64,000 bases of DNA. Origin: Candidatus Nitrospira nitrosa (GTDB lineage: Bacteria > Nitrospirota > Nitrospiria > Nitrospirales > Nitrospiraceae). Where the stretch lies: positions 248,001 to 312,000 of the forward strand of contig NZ_CZQA01000001.1 of NCBI RefSeq assembly GCF_001458735.1, written 5' to 3'. The notes beneath the pieces are model-generated. The model saw nothing but the letters and a program-made list of their open reading frames with translations, did no database searches and had not been told where the DNA came from. The position numbers were made by a program, and so were the translations under genes. Within the stretch, counting starts at the first letter, position 1. Each line of letters opens with the position of its first letter. Below, piece by piece: positions 1 through 8,989 of the stretch.

Positions 1-2
1 CG

Positions 3-134
3 TTCTCGCCTCGCTGGATGGCCTTTCTGAACAGCCTGGGCGGTATTCTCCAGACGTTCGTGACCTCAGGCAGAGCTCCATTTCCGAGCTCGTTCTTGGG
101 TTTGCCACCACACTGCGAGCCAGTCGATGCGTAA
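3..134 (+). CDS. possible C-terminal end of a gene cut by the window edge
   Basis: The third forward frame is open from the window edge to a TAA at 132-134 and reads as about 43 protein-like residues (for example WMAFLNSLGGILQTFV). The stop lies 12 bp before the ATG of the cupredoxin gene, which would fit a same-strand neighbour. Only the tail is present, no domain is recognisable, and another frame is also open here, so the call is weak. Confidence 0.3.
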   Translation, partial: FSPRWMAFLNSLGGILQTFVTSGRAPFPSSFLGLPPHCEPVDA

Positions 135-146
135 AGGGGACAACGG

Positions 147-611
147 ATGAAGGAACGGGAGAGGCTCTACACTCGAGCCGTGGGTGCATGGCTTGGATGT
201 GTGATCGCCGCTGGAGCGATGATCTGGCCATCGACCGGATCGGCGAAGGAGATTCTGTTCGTGGCTCGTGATCTCGACGATCAGCAGGCGGTGTGGCTTC
301 CCAGAGACATTATCCTCCAACCAAGTACAGATTTCACAGAGCCGTTGATCTTTCGGTTTGACAATCCAACGGCAAGGACTCACGTATTCGAAGCACCGGG
401 GTTATTGGAGTCCGTAGAGGAGGGCGGCCTTCGGATCAGCAGACCCATTCGGATTACCATTGCGCCAGACGAGACCGAACAGATCGTCGTAGATAGGAGT
501 CGCATCACGAGGGATGCGCTTACTGAGGGGAAGCCGGTCACCTATCGCTTCTACTGTCCTCTTCATCGGGCCGATGACGACATGGGAGGAAGCATCACCG
601 TAATGAAGTAG
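147..611 (+). CDS. exported cupredoxin-domain protein
   Basis: This 154-residue protein has an N-terminal hydrophobic segment (about residues 11-33, probable cleavage after GSA) and is expected in the periplasm. A likely type 1 copper site is visible: His79 in THVF, then Cys137, His140 and Met146 in the C-terminal FYCPLH...M stretch, the order of ligands in plastocyanin/azurin-type cupredoxins. Such proteins carry electrons or bind copper; the partner is not evident here. An AAGGGG sequence lies upstream of the ATG. The next sequence is a transposase remnant, so the downstream context is disturbed. The copper-ligand assignment comes from motif spacing only. Confidence 0.75.
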   Translation: MKERERLYTRAVGAWLGCVIAAGAMIWPSTGSAKEILFVARDLDDQQAVWLPRDIILQPSTDFTEPLIFRFDNPTARTHVFEAPGLLESVEEGGLRISRPIRITIAPDETEQIVVDRSRITRDALTEGKPVTYRFYCPLHRADDDMGGSITVMK

Positions 612-944
612 TTAGGGACAGAGAGCGGCCATAGGTTCGACATGCAATGCAACGCACACGGGATCGAGCACCGCCTCACCAAGATCAAGCCTCCCTGGAC
701 GAATGGCCAGGTGGAACGCATGAACCGAACGATCAAGGATGCCACCCTCAAACGCGATCATGACGACAACCATCGTCAGCTTGAAGCCCACCTGCACGAC
801 TTTATCAACGCCTATAACTATGGGCGGCGGCTCAAAACCCTCAAAGGCCTCACGCCCTTCGAATACATCGGTAACATCTGGACACAAGAACCAGAACGTT
901 TCACCGCTAACCCACCCCATCAAATGCTGGGACTAAACACCTAG
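612..944 (+). pseudogene. C-terminal remnant of an IS481-family transposase
   Basis: Directly after the cupredoxin stop, the frame encodes the end of a DDE integrase-core transposase: HGIEHRLTK, then PPWTNGQVERMNRTIKDAT, which holds the catalytic Glu, followed by LKTLKGLTPFEYI and the family-typical ending HQMLGLNT. About 110 residues remain of a protein usually near 300 residues; the N-terminal helix-turn-helix and the first two catalytic Asp residues are absent. No intact inverted repeat pair was found around it. It is therefore a dead fragment of an insertion sequence, possibly left by a deletion that joined it to the cupredoxin gene. Confidence 0.85.
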
Positions 945-1121
945 CCCTATTCCTACGCACAGACAATGAAGCCGTGTTTGTCTTCTACTGGTTTCGACTC
1001 GGCCTCTCACTGTTGGGGATCCACTGCTAACGAAACGCGCCCACAGGAGAAGCCTTCCACCCCCATGGTCAAGCCTCCTCACTTGACAGTCTCTCCCCTC
1101 CCCCGTACGCTGAACAACATC

Positions 1122-1823
1122 ATGGAAGCGACTGCGGGTAAGAAAATCCTGGTCGTTGAAGACGAGCAGGATATTGCACAACTCGTCCAGCACTACTTAC
1201 AGAAAGACGGCTTTCGATCGGTCACGGCCATAAACGGGGTCGAGGCCTTGAAGAAGGTCAAGGCAGAGCAGCCGGACCTCATCGTCCTGGATCTGATGCT
1301 GCCTGAGATGGATGGACTCGAAGTCTGCAAGCGCGTGCGTTCCGCGCCGGAGACTGCGATGCTTCCCATCATTATGCTGACGGCCAAAGCTGAAGAGTCC
1401 GACACGATCGTCGGTTTGGAATTGGGGGCCGATGACTACGTCACCAAACCCTTCAGCCCCAAAGCACTGGTTGCCCGCGTGAAAGCGCTCCTGCGTCGGA
1501 TTGATCGTACCCCGTCAACCGGAGCGGAGCACTACCGGTATGGTGCGTTGACGATGAATTCGACTCGGCATGAGGTCAGCCTCAATCAGGAGGAGGTACC
1601 TTTGACGGCCAAGGAATTCGGCCTCCTCGAGCACCTCCTTCGTCATCGTGGTCGTGTACTCACACGGGAGGTGCTGCTCAATGCCGTCTGGGGATATGAC
1701 TACTATGGCACAACCCGAACAGTGGACGTGCATATCCGCCGGCTGAAGCAGAAGCTGCCACCCCTGGAAGATGCCATCGTGTCCGTGAAGTCCCTCGGGT
1801 ATAAACTGAAAGACTCAGATTGA
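1122..1823 (+). CDS. phoB: PhoB-like response regulator (OmpR family)
   Basis: A 233-residue DNA-binding response regulator. The receiver domain (residues about 8-122) has the acidic pair Glu13-Asp14, the phospho-accepting Asp57 in VLDLMLPEMDG, and the conserved Lys in YVTKPF. The C-terminal winged helix (about 135-230) contains LTAKEFGLLEHLLRHRGRV and TVDVHIRRLKQKL. An open frame extends upstream to 966, but only the ATG at 1122 gives the normal family length, so I chose it. It overlaps the following sensor kinase gene and lies opposite a phosphate transporter, which supports phosphate-starvation signalling rather than another OmpR-type role. Confidence 0.85.
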   Translation: MEATAGKKILVVEDEQDIAQLVQHYLQKDGFRSVTAINGVEALKKVKAEQPDLIVLDLMLPEMDGLEVCKRVRSAPETAMLPIIMLTAKAEESDTIVGLELGADDYVTKPFSPKALVARVKALLRRIDRTPSTGAEHYRYGALTMNSTRHEVSLNQEEVPLTAKEFGLLEHLLRHRGRVLTREVLLNAVWGYDYYGTTRTVDVHIRRLKQKLPPLEDAIVSVKSLGYKLKDSD

Positions 1824-1828
1824 TCGCC

Positions 1829-3688
1829 ATGTCGTGGTCGATTCGATGGAAGATCGCGGTAGGCACACTCGTGGCGGTAGCCTGCGGTCTGCTGATCGCC
1901 GGCTGGATGATGATCCAAGCCCTTGAACAGCGCTATCTCACGCAATTCGGCGAGACCTTGGAGGCAAAGGCAAAACTCGTCGACTACGGATTTCTGGCGC
2001 TGTTTCACGCGTCCACTCCCTCAGTCACGCCTGCTCGGCTACAAGATATTGCGCGTGAACTCGGCAGCCGATCCTCCACACGCATTACCGTGATCGCGGC
2101 TGACGGCACCGTCCTGGCAGACACGGCCGTCCGTGATATCGATATCCCAACCCTGGACAATCACGCATCCCGCCCCGAAGTGACGCAAGCGTTCGCGACC
2201 GGCCAGGGGCAAGATGTTCGTCCCAGCCATACAACCGGCGAACGGACGATGTATCACGCGAGACTGCTGAAAGTACCGCACGACACAGCCCCGTGGGTGG
2301 TGCGCACCGCGCTTCCACTCGCTCAAGTAGACCGCGCAAGCGACGAATTCAAGCGCCAACTCGTTCTAGCCATCGGAGTGGCCTTTCTCCTTGCCGTCAC
2401 ACTGAGTATCTGGCTGGCTCACAGTATTACAAAGCCCCTCGCCGAAATTGCCGCTGCGGCTCAAGCCTTGAGTCTGGGAAATTCCACGAGGCGCATCAAG
2501 ACGACGACGCAGGATGAGGTGGGGCTACTCGCGTCAACGTTGAACCAGATGGCCGACCAACTCCATACCAAAATTGAAGAGCTCTCTGAAGACCGTGCGC
2601 AGCTCCTGGCCGTGCTGACCTCAATGGTCGAGGGAGTCATGGTACTGGACGCCCGCGGCCATGTGCTGCAGATCAATCCCGCGCTCGAACGGATGTTCGG
2701 CATTTCACGTGTGGAAGCCCGCGGGCGTCCTTGCGCTGAGCTGTTTCGTCATCAACAGCTCAACAACCTGGTGGCAATGATTCTTCAGGCTCGTACCCCT
2801 CATGAGGATGAGATCGTGCTCCCGCTCAGTGGGCGCCATCTCCATATCGAGGCCTCTCCCGCGGGAGGTGAGCGGGACAACGAAGCCTGTATCGTCCTGG
2901 TGTTCCACGACGTCACGGACTTACGTAGGCTGGAAAAGATTCGGAAAGACTTTGTGGCGAACGTCTCTCACGAGCTGAGAACCCCGTTGACCTCGATCAA
3001 GGGATATGTGGAGGCGCTGCTGGACGGCGGCAAAGACGATCCCTCGGTTGCCGGACGATTCTTGGATATCATCCTGAAACAGAGCGACCGGCTCAATCTG
3101 ATCATTGAGGATCTGCTCGAACTCTCCAAGATTGAATCGGGCCAGATCTCGCTCAAGGAAGAACCCATCGACGTGCGAGCCCTGGTCGACCGAACGCTGT
3201 CCACCATCAAACCGATTGCCGACCGAAAAGGCCACCGACTTGTGACCGCTCTCGATCCATCGCTACAGCTGATTGCAGGTGACGACGACCGGCTTGTGCA
3301 AGTCCTCACGAATCTGCTTGATAACGCCATCAAATATACCCCCGAAGGCGGGACCATCACGGTCGGTGGGACATCAACCCCGTCACCGAACGCTGCCGAG
3401 CCATTGCTCCACACGATCGATCTGATCGTGGCTGACACAGGGATTGGCATCCCCGAACGGGATCGCCCTCGTATCTTTGAGCGGTTCTACCGAGTGGACA
3501 AGGCTCGATCGCGAGACCTGGGTGGAACAGGCCTGGGACTCGCCATCGTGAAGCACCTCGTTGAGGGCCACGGTGGCCAGGTGTGGGTAGAAGCCAATCA
3601 GCCTCAAGGCAGTCGTTTCGTCGTTCGACTACCGATCAAGGGCGGAAAGAGATTGCTCACTCAGTGGAACCAGGACAGTACCGTATAA
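1829..3688 (+). CDS. phoR: PhoR-like sensor histidine kinase
   Basis: Membrane kinase of about 619 residues. Order: transmembrane helix 1 (about 9-30), periplasmic sensor region (30-175), transmembrane helix 2 (about 176-197), HAMP, PAS (about 255-360), HisKA with phospho-acceptor His381 in NVSHELRTPLTSI, and a HATPase domain with NLLDNAIKYTP, DTGIGIP and GTGLGLAIVK. A TTG at 1820 overlaps the preceding stop (TTGA) and is an alternative start; ATG 1829 is three codons later. It is translationally coupled to the phoB-like gene. Its stop overlaps the convergent pit gene by 28 bp. The phosphate role is inferred from architecture and context. Confidence 0.83.
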   Translation: MSWSIRWKIAVGTLVAVACGLLIAGWMMIQALEQRYLTQFGETLEAKAKLVDYGFLALFHASTPSVTPARLQDIARELGSRSSTRITVIAADGTVLADTAVRDIDIPTLDNHASRPEVTQAFATGQGQDVRPSHTTGERTMYHARLLKVPHDTAPWVVRTALPLAQVDRASDEFKRQLVLAIGVAFLLAVTLSIWLAHSITKPLAEIAAAAQALSLGNSTRRIKTTTQDEVGLLASTLNQMADQLHTKIEELSEDRAQLLAVLTSMVEGVMVLDARGHVLQINPALERMFGISRVEARGRPCAELFRHQQLNNLVAMILQARTPHEDEIVLPLSGRHLHIEASPAGGERDNEACIVLVFHDVTDLRRLEKIRKDFVANVSHELRTPLTSIKGYVEALLDGGKDDPSVAGRFLDIILKQSDRLNLIIEDLLELSKIESGQISLKEEPIDVRALVDRTLSTIKPIADRKGHRLVTALDPSLQLIAGDDDRLVQVLTNLLDNAIKYTPEGGTITVGGTSTPSPNAAEPLLHTIDLIVADTGIGIPERDRPRIFERFYRVDKARSRDLGGTGLGLAIVKHLVEGHGGQVWVEANQPQGSRFVVRLPIKGGKRLLTQWNQDSTV

Positions 3689-4659
3689 GCACCGGCTCCC
3701 AGCAAGGCAGCACCTGGTAAGGTGAAGATCCAGGCCGAGAGAATCTTGGTCGTGACCCCCCACCGCACCGCAGAAAGACGTTTGGTCGAGCCGACCCCTA
3801 AGATCGACGAGGTGATCGTATGAGTCGTGCTCACCGGCAGCCCAAACTGAGCCGTAAACAGCAAGACCGTCGCCGCCCCGGTCTCAGCGGCAAATCCATG
3901 CACCGGTTCGAGCTTGACCATTTTCATACCTAAGGTATGGATAATGCGCCACCCACCGACGGTTGTTCCCAACCCCATCGCCAAGGCACAGGACACAATC
4001 ACCCACGTCGGCACTTCGCTCGATGTCAGCTGACCTGAAGCCACGAGAGCCAGTGTGATGACGCCCATCACCTTTTGCGCGTCATTCGCCCCGTGACTGA
4101 ATGCCATGAAGCTCGCCGAGACAAGCTGAAGCCGACTGAACAGTTTTGTCGCCACACCTCGATGAACACGAAAAAACGACCAGCTCACGAGCGCCATGAT
4201 GAGAAACCCCATCCCAAACCCCAGCAGCGGGGACAGGACCATGGCCTCAAGAATCTTGTTCAACCCCTTGAATTGCACGACCGCCCAGCCTCCATGAGCG
4301 ACCGCTGCGCCCACAAGGCCGCCGATCAATGCGTGAGACGAACTCGTCGGAAGCCCCAGAATCAGTGTGAACAGATTCCAGCAGATGGCACCCGCCATCG
4401 CACCGGCCACGACGACGTTTGTAATCGCGTCTGGAAACACAATCCCCCCACCGATCATTTTTGCAACGGCGGTCGAAAAGAAGGCGCCGGCAATGTTCAG
4501 TGCCCCGGCCAGCAAGACCGCTGTCAGCGGCCTCAGGACGCGCGTGGAAACGACCGTCGCCACGGCGTTGGCACAATCGTGCCAACCGTTCGAAAAATCG
4601 AACAGCAGAGCCAACACCACGGTCACCAGCAATAATCCGCTCAATTCAGGCATGGGCAC
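3661..4659 (-). CDS. pit: low-affinity inorganic phosphate transporter (PiT family)
   Basis: A 332-residue, strongly hydrophobic membrane protein with both PHO-4 signature repeats: FDFSNGWHDCANAVATVVSTR near the N-terminus and MAFSHGANDAQKVMGVI in the second half, plus GLPVSTTHTITSSILG. PiT carriers import phosphate (or metal-phosphate) driven by an ion gradient. It lies downstream of the DUF47 gene on the same strand, a standard Pit-accessory pair, and converges on the PhoBR-like genes. At 332 residues it is shorter than E. coli PitA (about 500) but normal for bacterial short-form PiT proteins. Confidence 0.9.
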   Translation of the reverse strand: MPMPELSGLLLVTVVLALLFDFSNGWHDCANAVATVVSTRVLRPLTAVLLAGALNIAGAFFSTAVAKMIGGGIVFPDAITNVVVAGAMAGAICWNLFTLILGLPTSSSHALIGGLVGAAVAHGGWAVVQFKGLNKILEAMVLSPLLGFGMGFLIMALVSWSFFRVHRGVATKLFSRLQLVSASFMAFSHGANDAQKVMGVITLALVASGQLTSSEVPTWVIVSCALAMGLGTTVGGWRIIHTLGMKMVKLEPVHGFAAETGAATVLLFTAQFGLPVSTTHTITSSILGVGSTKRLSAVRWGVTTKILSAWIFTLPGAALLGAGAYTVLSWFH

Positions 4660-4756
4660 TCTCGTTCTTGTTCAGGAAAACAGACTGGGGTCACTGACCT
4701 GGGTGGGAGATTCTCCTACCCGTGCGCTCTGAGGAGTCAGGTCCGGATAGCACCAC

Positions 4757-5377
4757 CTAAGCCTGCTTGAGGACGATACATTCGATCACGTTGGCAACAT
4801 CCTCACAGCGATCGGTTCCCTCTTCAAAGGTCTCGTAGATCTCTTTCCACTTGATGACGGCGATCGGGTTCGTTTCTTTTTCAAAGAGTGCCGAAATCGC
4901 GTCACGCGAGACTCGGTCGGCTTCGTTCTCCAAACTGTTCACCGCCACGCTATATTCTTTTACTTCTTCATGCGACATGCCGATCCGATCCACTCCGCGC
5001 CCCACCGCCACGGATGCCTGATAAAGAATATCCGCCAACCGAACAGCGCAAGGAGTCGGCTGCTCGATCTTGTAGATAGCGAACCGATCCGCCACCGCTT
5101 CAATCGCGTCAAGAATGTCGTCCAACGCGCTGGCGAGATCGTGAATATCCTCTCGATCAATCGGCGTGATGAACGTTTGATTGAGACGCATGGCGATATC
5201 ATGCGTGATACCGTCGCCGATATGTTCCACCTCTTTAATACGCGCAATCTTTTCTTGACTATTCGTATAGTCTTCCATCAAATCCTTGAGCAACCGACTG
5301 CCCTCAATCACATTACGCGCCGCCTTCTTAAAGAGTTCGAAGAAGGCTTCCTCTTTGGGAAGTATGCTGAAGATCAT
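4757..5377 (-). CDS. DUF47 family PhoU-like protein, Pit accessory protein
   Basis: A 206-residue, all-helical protein of the TIGR00153/DUF47 family, distantly related to PhoU. Recognisable are the N-terminal FSILPKEEAFFELFKKAA, the metal-site-like VEHIGDGITHDI, and the central TPIDREDIHDLASALDDILD. Such proteins are almost always next to pit genes and are thought to modulate the transporter. I chose the ATG at 5377 because AGGAG lies about 11 nt upstream; a GTG at 5404 in the same frame is possible. It is 97 bp upstream of pit and 77 bp downstream of fabH, so the three minus-strand genes may be co-transcribed. Confidence 0.88.
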   Translation of the reverse strand: MIFSILPKEEAFFELFKKAARNVIEGSRLLKDLMEDYTNSQEKIARIKEVEHIGDGITHDIAMRLNQTFITPIDREDIHDLASALDDILDAIEAVADRFAIYKIEQPTPCAVRLADILYQASVAVGRGVDRIGMSHEEVKEYSVAVNSLENEADRVSRDAISALFEKETNPIAVIKWKEIYETFEEGTDRCEDVANVIECIVLKQA

Positions 5378-5454
5378 GATTCTCTGTACTCCTGAATCAG
5401 GCACTCATTCGGACGAAAATGCAGGCTCATGTTGACCTCTGTTGATCATCGGCG

Positions 5455-6447
5455 TTACCACCGAACAAGGCTCGTTGCCCAGGTGAGCCCTCCACCAAAA
5501 CTGCCCAGGAGGACTAAATCTCCAGGTGAAATGCGCCCATGCCGGACTGCATCATCGAGCGCGATGGGAAGCGAGGCCGAAGACGTATTGCCGTAGCGTT
5601 CAATCACCGATGCGACTCTCGACCGCTCGATCTCTAACCGATCCGCGATCTGATCCAGGATTCGTCCGTTCGCCTGGTGCAGCACCACTTGCTTGAGATC
5701 ACCCGACTGTACACCGAACTCCTTCAAGATCTCGTGCACAGCCTGCTCCACGCGTCGAATGGCCACCCGAAACAACGGCGAGCCTTGCATGTGCAACATA
5801 TGCTCTCGCTTTTTCACCGTATCTGCCGATACAGGACTCCGTGATCCCCCACTGGGGATTCGAATGAGACCATGAGAGGCCCCGTCCGCGTACAGCCTGA
5901 TTCCAAGGATTCCTCGCCACTCCGGGGTGGAATCGTGCTCTCCTCGAAGGATGACGGCCCCGGCGCCATCCCCGAATAACAGCGCAGTCGCAGGATCCTG
6001 AAGATCGAGCGCACGAGACTTCACCTCAGCCGCCACAACCAGACACGTCTTCGCCTGGCCGCTGTGAATCATGGCTTGTGCCATCGAGAGCCCATACAAA
6101 AATCCCGAGCAGGAGGCAGACACATCAAACGCCCCCACCGGCTTGCAACCTAACCCCCGTTGCACCAAGCAGGCCGTCGAGGGGAAGGCCATATCCGGTG
6201 ACGTGGTAGAAAGGACAATGGCATCAATGGCCGAGGCCTCACAACCGGCAGCCTCCAACGCCCGGCGCCCCGCAGCAATCGCCAGGTCCGATGCCGCTTC
6301 TTGCTCCCCTGCCCAGTGACGTGACCGAATGCCCGTCAGCCGTTGAATGTGGGCTGGGGATACCCCGACAACCTGGGCAATCTCCTCGTTCGGCACGACC
6401 CGAGACGGGAGGTAGCTGCCCGTTCCAATTACTCGTGTTCTAATCAT
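5455..6447 (-). CDS. fabH: 3-oxoacyl-[acyl-carrier-protein] synthase III
   Basis: A 330-residue thiolase-fold condensing enzyme that starts fatty acid synthesis by joining an acyl-CoA primer to malonyl-ACP in the cytoplasm. The full triad is visible: Cys113 in FDVSASCSGFLYGL, the His in VVLHQANGRILD and the Asn in ERYGNTSSASLPIAL; the C-terminal GSFGGGLTWATSLVRW is also typical. Length matches the family. It stands apart from any fab cluster and may be the first gene of a fabH-DUF47-pit transcript. Its start faces the BamD-like gene across a 150 bp divergent spacer. Confidence 0.92.
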   Translation of the reverse strand: MIRTRVIGTGSYLPSRVVPNEEIAQVVGVSPAHIQRLTGIRSRHWAGEQEAASDLAIAAGRRALEAAGCEASAIDAIVLSTTSPDMAFPSTACLVQRGLGCKPVGAFDVSASCSGFLYGLSMAQAMIHSGQAKTCLVVAAEVKSRALDLQDPATALLFGDGAGAVILRGEHDSTPEWRGILGIRLYADGASHGLIRIPSGGSRSPVSADTVKKREHMLHMQGSPLFRVAIRRVEQAVHEILKEFGVQSGDLKQVVLHQANGRILDQIADRLEIERSRVASVIERYGNTSSASLPIALDDAVRHGRISPGDLVLLGSFGGGLTWATSLVRW

Positions 6448-6597
6448 GGCCCTGCTCGCACCACTCCTGAATCAGTCGGGCAAACCCGATATGGGACTCT
6501 GGATGTGGAGCGGGATTATAGGGGCGGCAAGAAGGTAGGTCAACAAAACCACACACCCAATTGCTTTTTGTCTATATCCTTGCTATCCATATAAGAT

Positions 6598-7590
6598 ATG
6601 CAGATGGGTCTCGTGCAAGCAGATAGTGCCTCTCGATTCACACCGTCCAGGCTGTGCCTGATGACTTCGCTCGGCCTCTACTGCCTGCTGTTCTCCTCCT
6701 GCGCCGGCGATCTTACAGCCAGCGACGTCCGAAGTGGGCTCAAAAAGGCCCTCAGCAGTACGGATGAGCAAATCTTTCTCGGGGACACGGTCGATAACCA
6801 TTACCATCCCAATGTGATCATGAAACGCGGCGAGGCCTACTTTGAGAAGGAAGAGTATTCGGAAGCACTCGTCGAATACAAACATTTCCTAGAACTCCAC
6901 CGGAATCACGTGCTCGCTCCCTATGCCGCCTTTAGGATTGGGGAGATTCATGTCAAGATGGCAAAAACGATCGATCGCGACCCTGAACCGATTCAAAAGG
7001 CGATCGCCGCATTCGAGCAGATGCGGAAAGAATTTCCCGGCAGTCGGTATGATGCGCAAGCACAGCAAAAACTCGAGGAGTGTCACGATTGGCTGGCGCA
7101 GATGCATCTCTTCGTGGGTCAATTCTACTATCGAAGAGGCTCATACCTGGCGGCAGCGCACCGGTTCGAGCAAGTGCTCAAGACCTATCCGGACAAGCCT
7201 GTTGCGGCGGACGCGATGTACTTCATCGCCAAGTCATATCACGAGATGGGTGCCGATGACTGGGCAAAAGACCATCTCACGGTGTTGGCGGAAAAATACC
7301 CAGACAGCAAGTTCGCCGGCGACGGAAAACAACTGCTCGCAAAAATCAGCCCGGCTCAGCCAAACGCGTTGTTGGCGCAACAGTCTGAATCCTCATCCCT
7401 CTCGGATGCCGGACCAGGCCTAGCACGAAACGGCCAATCCAGCTTCTTATCTCAATCCCCTGCTGGCTCTCCCCCATCATCTACGATGGGAATATTTGGC
7501 ATCCAGCCCTCCCTCGATTCCCTTGGTGCTGCGGCAACCCATTCGCTGAAATCAGGGTTCACCGCCTGCCGCCTTGGCGCCTGGTGCTAA
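6598..7590 (+). CDS. BamD-like outer membrane assembly lipoprotein with TPR repeats
   Basis: A 330-residue lipoprotein: an N-terminal stretch with Arg residues, a hydrophobic core and a lipobox LLFSSC (Cys about residue 35) precede at least four TPR-like repeats (for example FEKEEYSEALVEYKHFLELH and GSYLAAAHRFEQVLKTYPD). This is the plan of BamD/YfiO, the outer-membrane protein insertion factor, usually about 245-280 residues. The tail after about residue 245 is Ser/Gln/Pro-rich and low in complexity, which is unusual for BamD. An internal ATG at 6661 would leave a poor, uncharged signal peptide, so the upstream start is preferred. It could instead be a CpoB/YbgF-like TPR protein. Confidence 0.75.
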   Translation: MQMGLVQADSASRFTPSRLCLMTSLGLYCLLFSSCAGDLTASDVRSGLKKALSSTDEQIFLGDTVDNHYHPNVIMKRGEAYFEKEEYSEALVEYKHFLELHRNHVLAPYAAFRIGEIHVKMAKTIDRDPEPIQKAIAAFEQMRKEFPGSRYDAQAQQKLEECHDWLAQMHLFVGQFYYRRGSYLAAAHRFEQVLKTYPDKPVAADAMYFIAKSYHEMGADDWAKDHLTVLAEKYPDSKFAGDGKQLLAKISPAQPNALLAQQSESSSLSDAGPGLARNGQSSFLSQSPAGSPPSSTMGIFGIQPSLDSLGAAATHSLKSGFTACRLGAWC

Positions 7591-7682
7591 TCCAAGAAGA
7601 CCTGAGTACTGAATATCGAGTGCTGAGGTAGAAGAAAGACTACTCGGAGAGGGTTGGCGACCAAGCGAGCTGATACAGCATT

Positions 7683-8426
7683 TCATTGCCCCAAATACCA
7701 GCCGATCCCATATCGCTCCAAGAAGCTGGTGATCATCGTCAACGAGTTGGCGTAGATCATCACCCCGACGATGATCAGCATGACTCCGCTCACGGTCGAT
7801 ACACCCCACAAATAGACTCGTACTTCTTTGAAGTAAGCCAAGAATCGATCGACACCCAGCGCCGTCAGAAATAACGGCAGCCCCAACCCCAATGAGTAGA
7901 AGGTCAGTAACACAACCCCACTGAACATGGAATCGGTCGTACTCGCATAGAGCAGAATCGAACCCAGGACCGGCCCGACGCACGGGGTCCATCCGGCCGC
8001 AAAGGCCACCCCGATCAGGAACGATCCCAAGTACCCAGCCGGTCGATTGCGAAACTGATACCGATGCTCCATCTTGAGGAATGTGAGATTGAGGATCCCG
8101 AGCAGATATAACCCGAACAGAATGATCACGACACCGCCGATGCGGCGAATGAGATCCTGGTGGCTAATCAAGAGCTGTCCCAGAAAGCTCGCGGAAGCAC
8201 CGAACGCGATGAACACCGACGAAAACCCGCCGATGAAGAGCAGAGAATTCACAATGATCGCCTTCTTGAACTTTTCTCGTTCAGAGGCGTCGGTAAGTTG
8301 CTCGACCGAAAGTCCGGTGATGTAGGAAATATAGCTCGGCACCAGCGGCAGAACACAGGGGGACACGAACGAAAGCAGCCCGGCAGAAAAGGCCGCGATC
8401 AGTGAAATCTGTGGAATGGATTGCAT
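7683..8426 (-). CDS. ccdA: cytochrome c biogenesis protein CcdA (DsbD-type transmembrane domain)
   Basis: A 247-residue membrane protein with six predicted helices. The two conserved redox cysteines sit in FVSPCVLPLVPSYISY (Cys24) and AAGWTPCVGPVLGS, as in CcdA and the core of DsbD. It carries electrons from cytoplasmic thioredoxin across the inner membrane to periplasmic thiol proteins, often for haem attachment to cytochromes c. It directly follows the tlpA/resA-like gene: a GTG at 8432 would overlap that gene's stop by one base and is an alternative start. The pairing suggests that this protein re-reduces that thioredoxin. Confidence 0.9.
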   Translation of the reverse strand: MQSIPQISLIAAFSAGLLSFVSPCVLPLVPSYISYITGLSVEQLTDASEREKFKKAIIVNSLLFIGGFSSVFIAFGASASFLGQLLISHQDLIRRIGGVVIILFGLYLLGILNLTFLKMEHRYQFRNRPAGYLGSFLIGVAFAAGWTPCVGPVLGSILLYASTTDSMFSGVVLLTFYSLGLGLPLFLTALGVDRFLAYFKEVRVYLWGVSTVSGVMLIIVGVMIYANSLTMITSFLERYGIGWYLGQ

Positions 8427-8431
8427 GATCA

Positions 8432-8989
8432 CTAAGACTTCATCAGAGCCTGAATTAAGTCACGGGCCTCTGGTGAGTCCCAATCTCGGGCGCCAAAGAT
8501 TTTCTGTCGCACGACGCCCTGGCGATCGACCATAAACGTGACGGGGATCGTTCGGGCACCATAGGCCAGCCCAACCCGATACTCCGAGTCATGAAGAATC
8601 GGGAACGTAAAGCCCATCCGTTTCTGGAAAGGCCGCGTGACCGTTGCTCCCTGGGCATCCGTCGACACGGCCAAAATTTCGAACTCACCTCGTGGCAAGG
8701 TGCGATAGAGTTGTTCCATCGCCGGCATCTCGACACGACAGGGTCCACACCAGGTCGCCCAAAAATTCAGCAGCACGACCTTTCCCCTGAGCTGCGAGAG
8801 ACTCATGGCATTCCCGGCAAGATCCCGCAATATAAAATTCGGAGCCTCATCCCCTACTTGGACGACTCCGCGGGCAACAGCCAACTGTTTGACCGACTGC
8901 GGCGGTTGAGCCTCAACAACAGATGCTGCAACCAGCCCACCGACTGCGAGCAGCACCGGAAGAATCGAGATCTTTCGAATCAACTTCAT
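8432..8989 (-). CDS. TlpA/ResA-like periplasmic thioredoxin
   Basis: A 185-residue protein with an N-terminal signal peptide or anchor (hydrophobic residues about 8-25, possible cleavage near VEA) and a thioredoxin-like AhpC/TSA-Redoxin domain. The active site is Cys81-Gly-Pro-Cys84 in NFWATWCGPCRVEMPAM; the cis-Pro is in ARTIPVTFMVDRQG. Such proteins reduce apocytochrome c or other exported disulfides. I chose ATG 8989, which begins MKLIRKISIL; a GTG three codons earlier is possible. It is coupled to ccdA, the probable electron donor. Whether its client is cytochrome c or something else cannot be told from this window. Confidence 0.88.
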   Translation of the reverse strand: MKLIRKISILPVLLAVGGLVAASVVEAQPPQSVKQLAVARGVVQVGDEAPNFILRDLAGNAMSLSQLRGKVVLLNFWATWCGPCRVEMPAMEQLYRTLPRGEFEILAVSTDAQGATVTRPFQKRMGFTFPILHDSEYRVGLAYGARTIPVTFMVDRQGVVRQKIFGARDWDSPEARDLIQALMKS

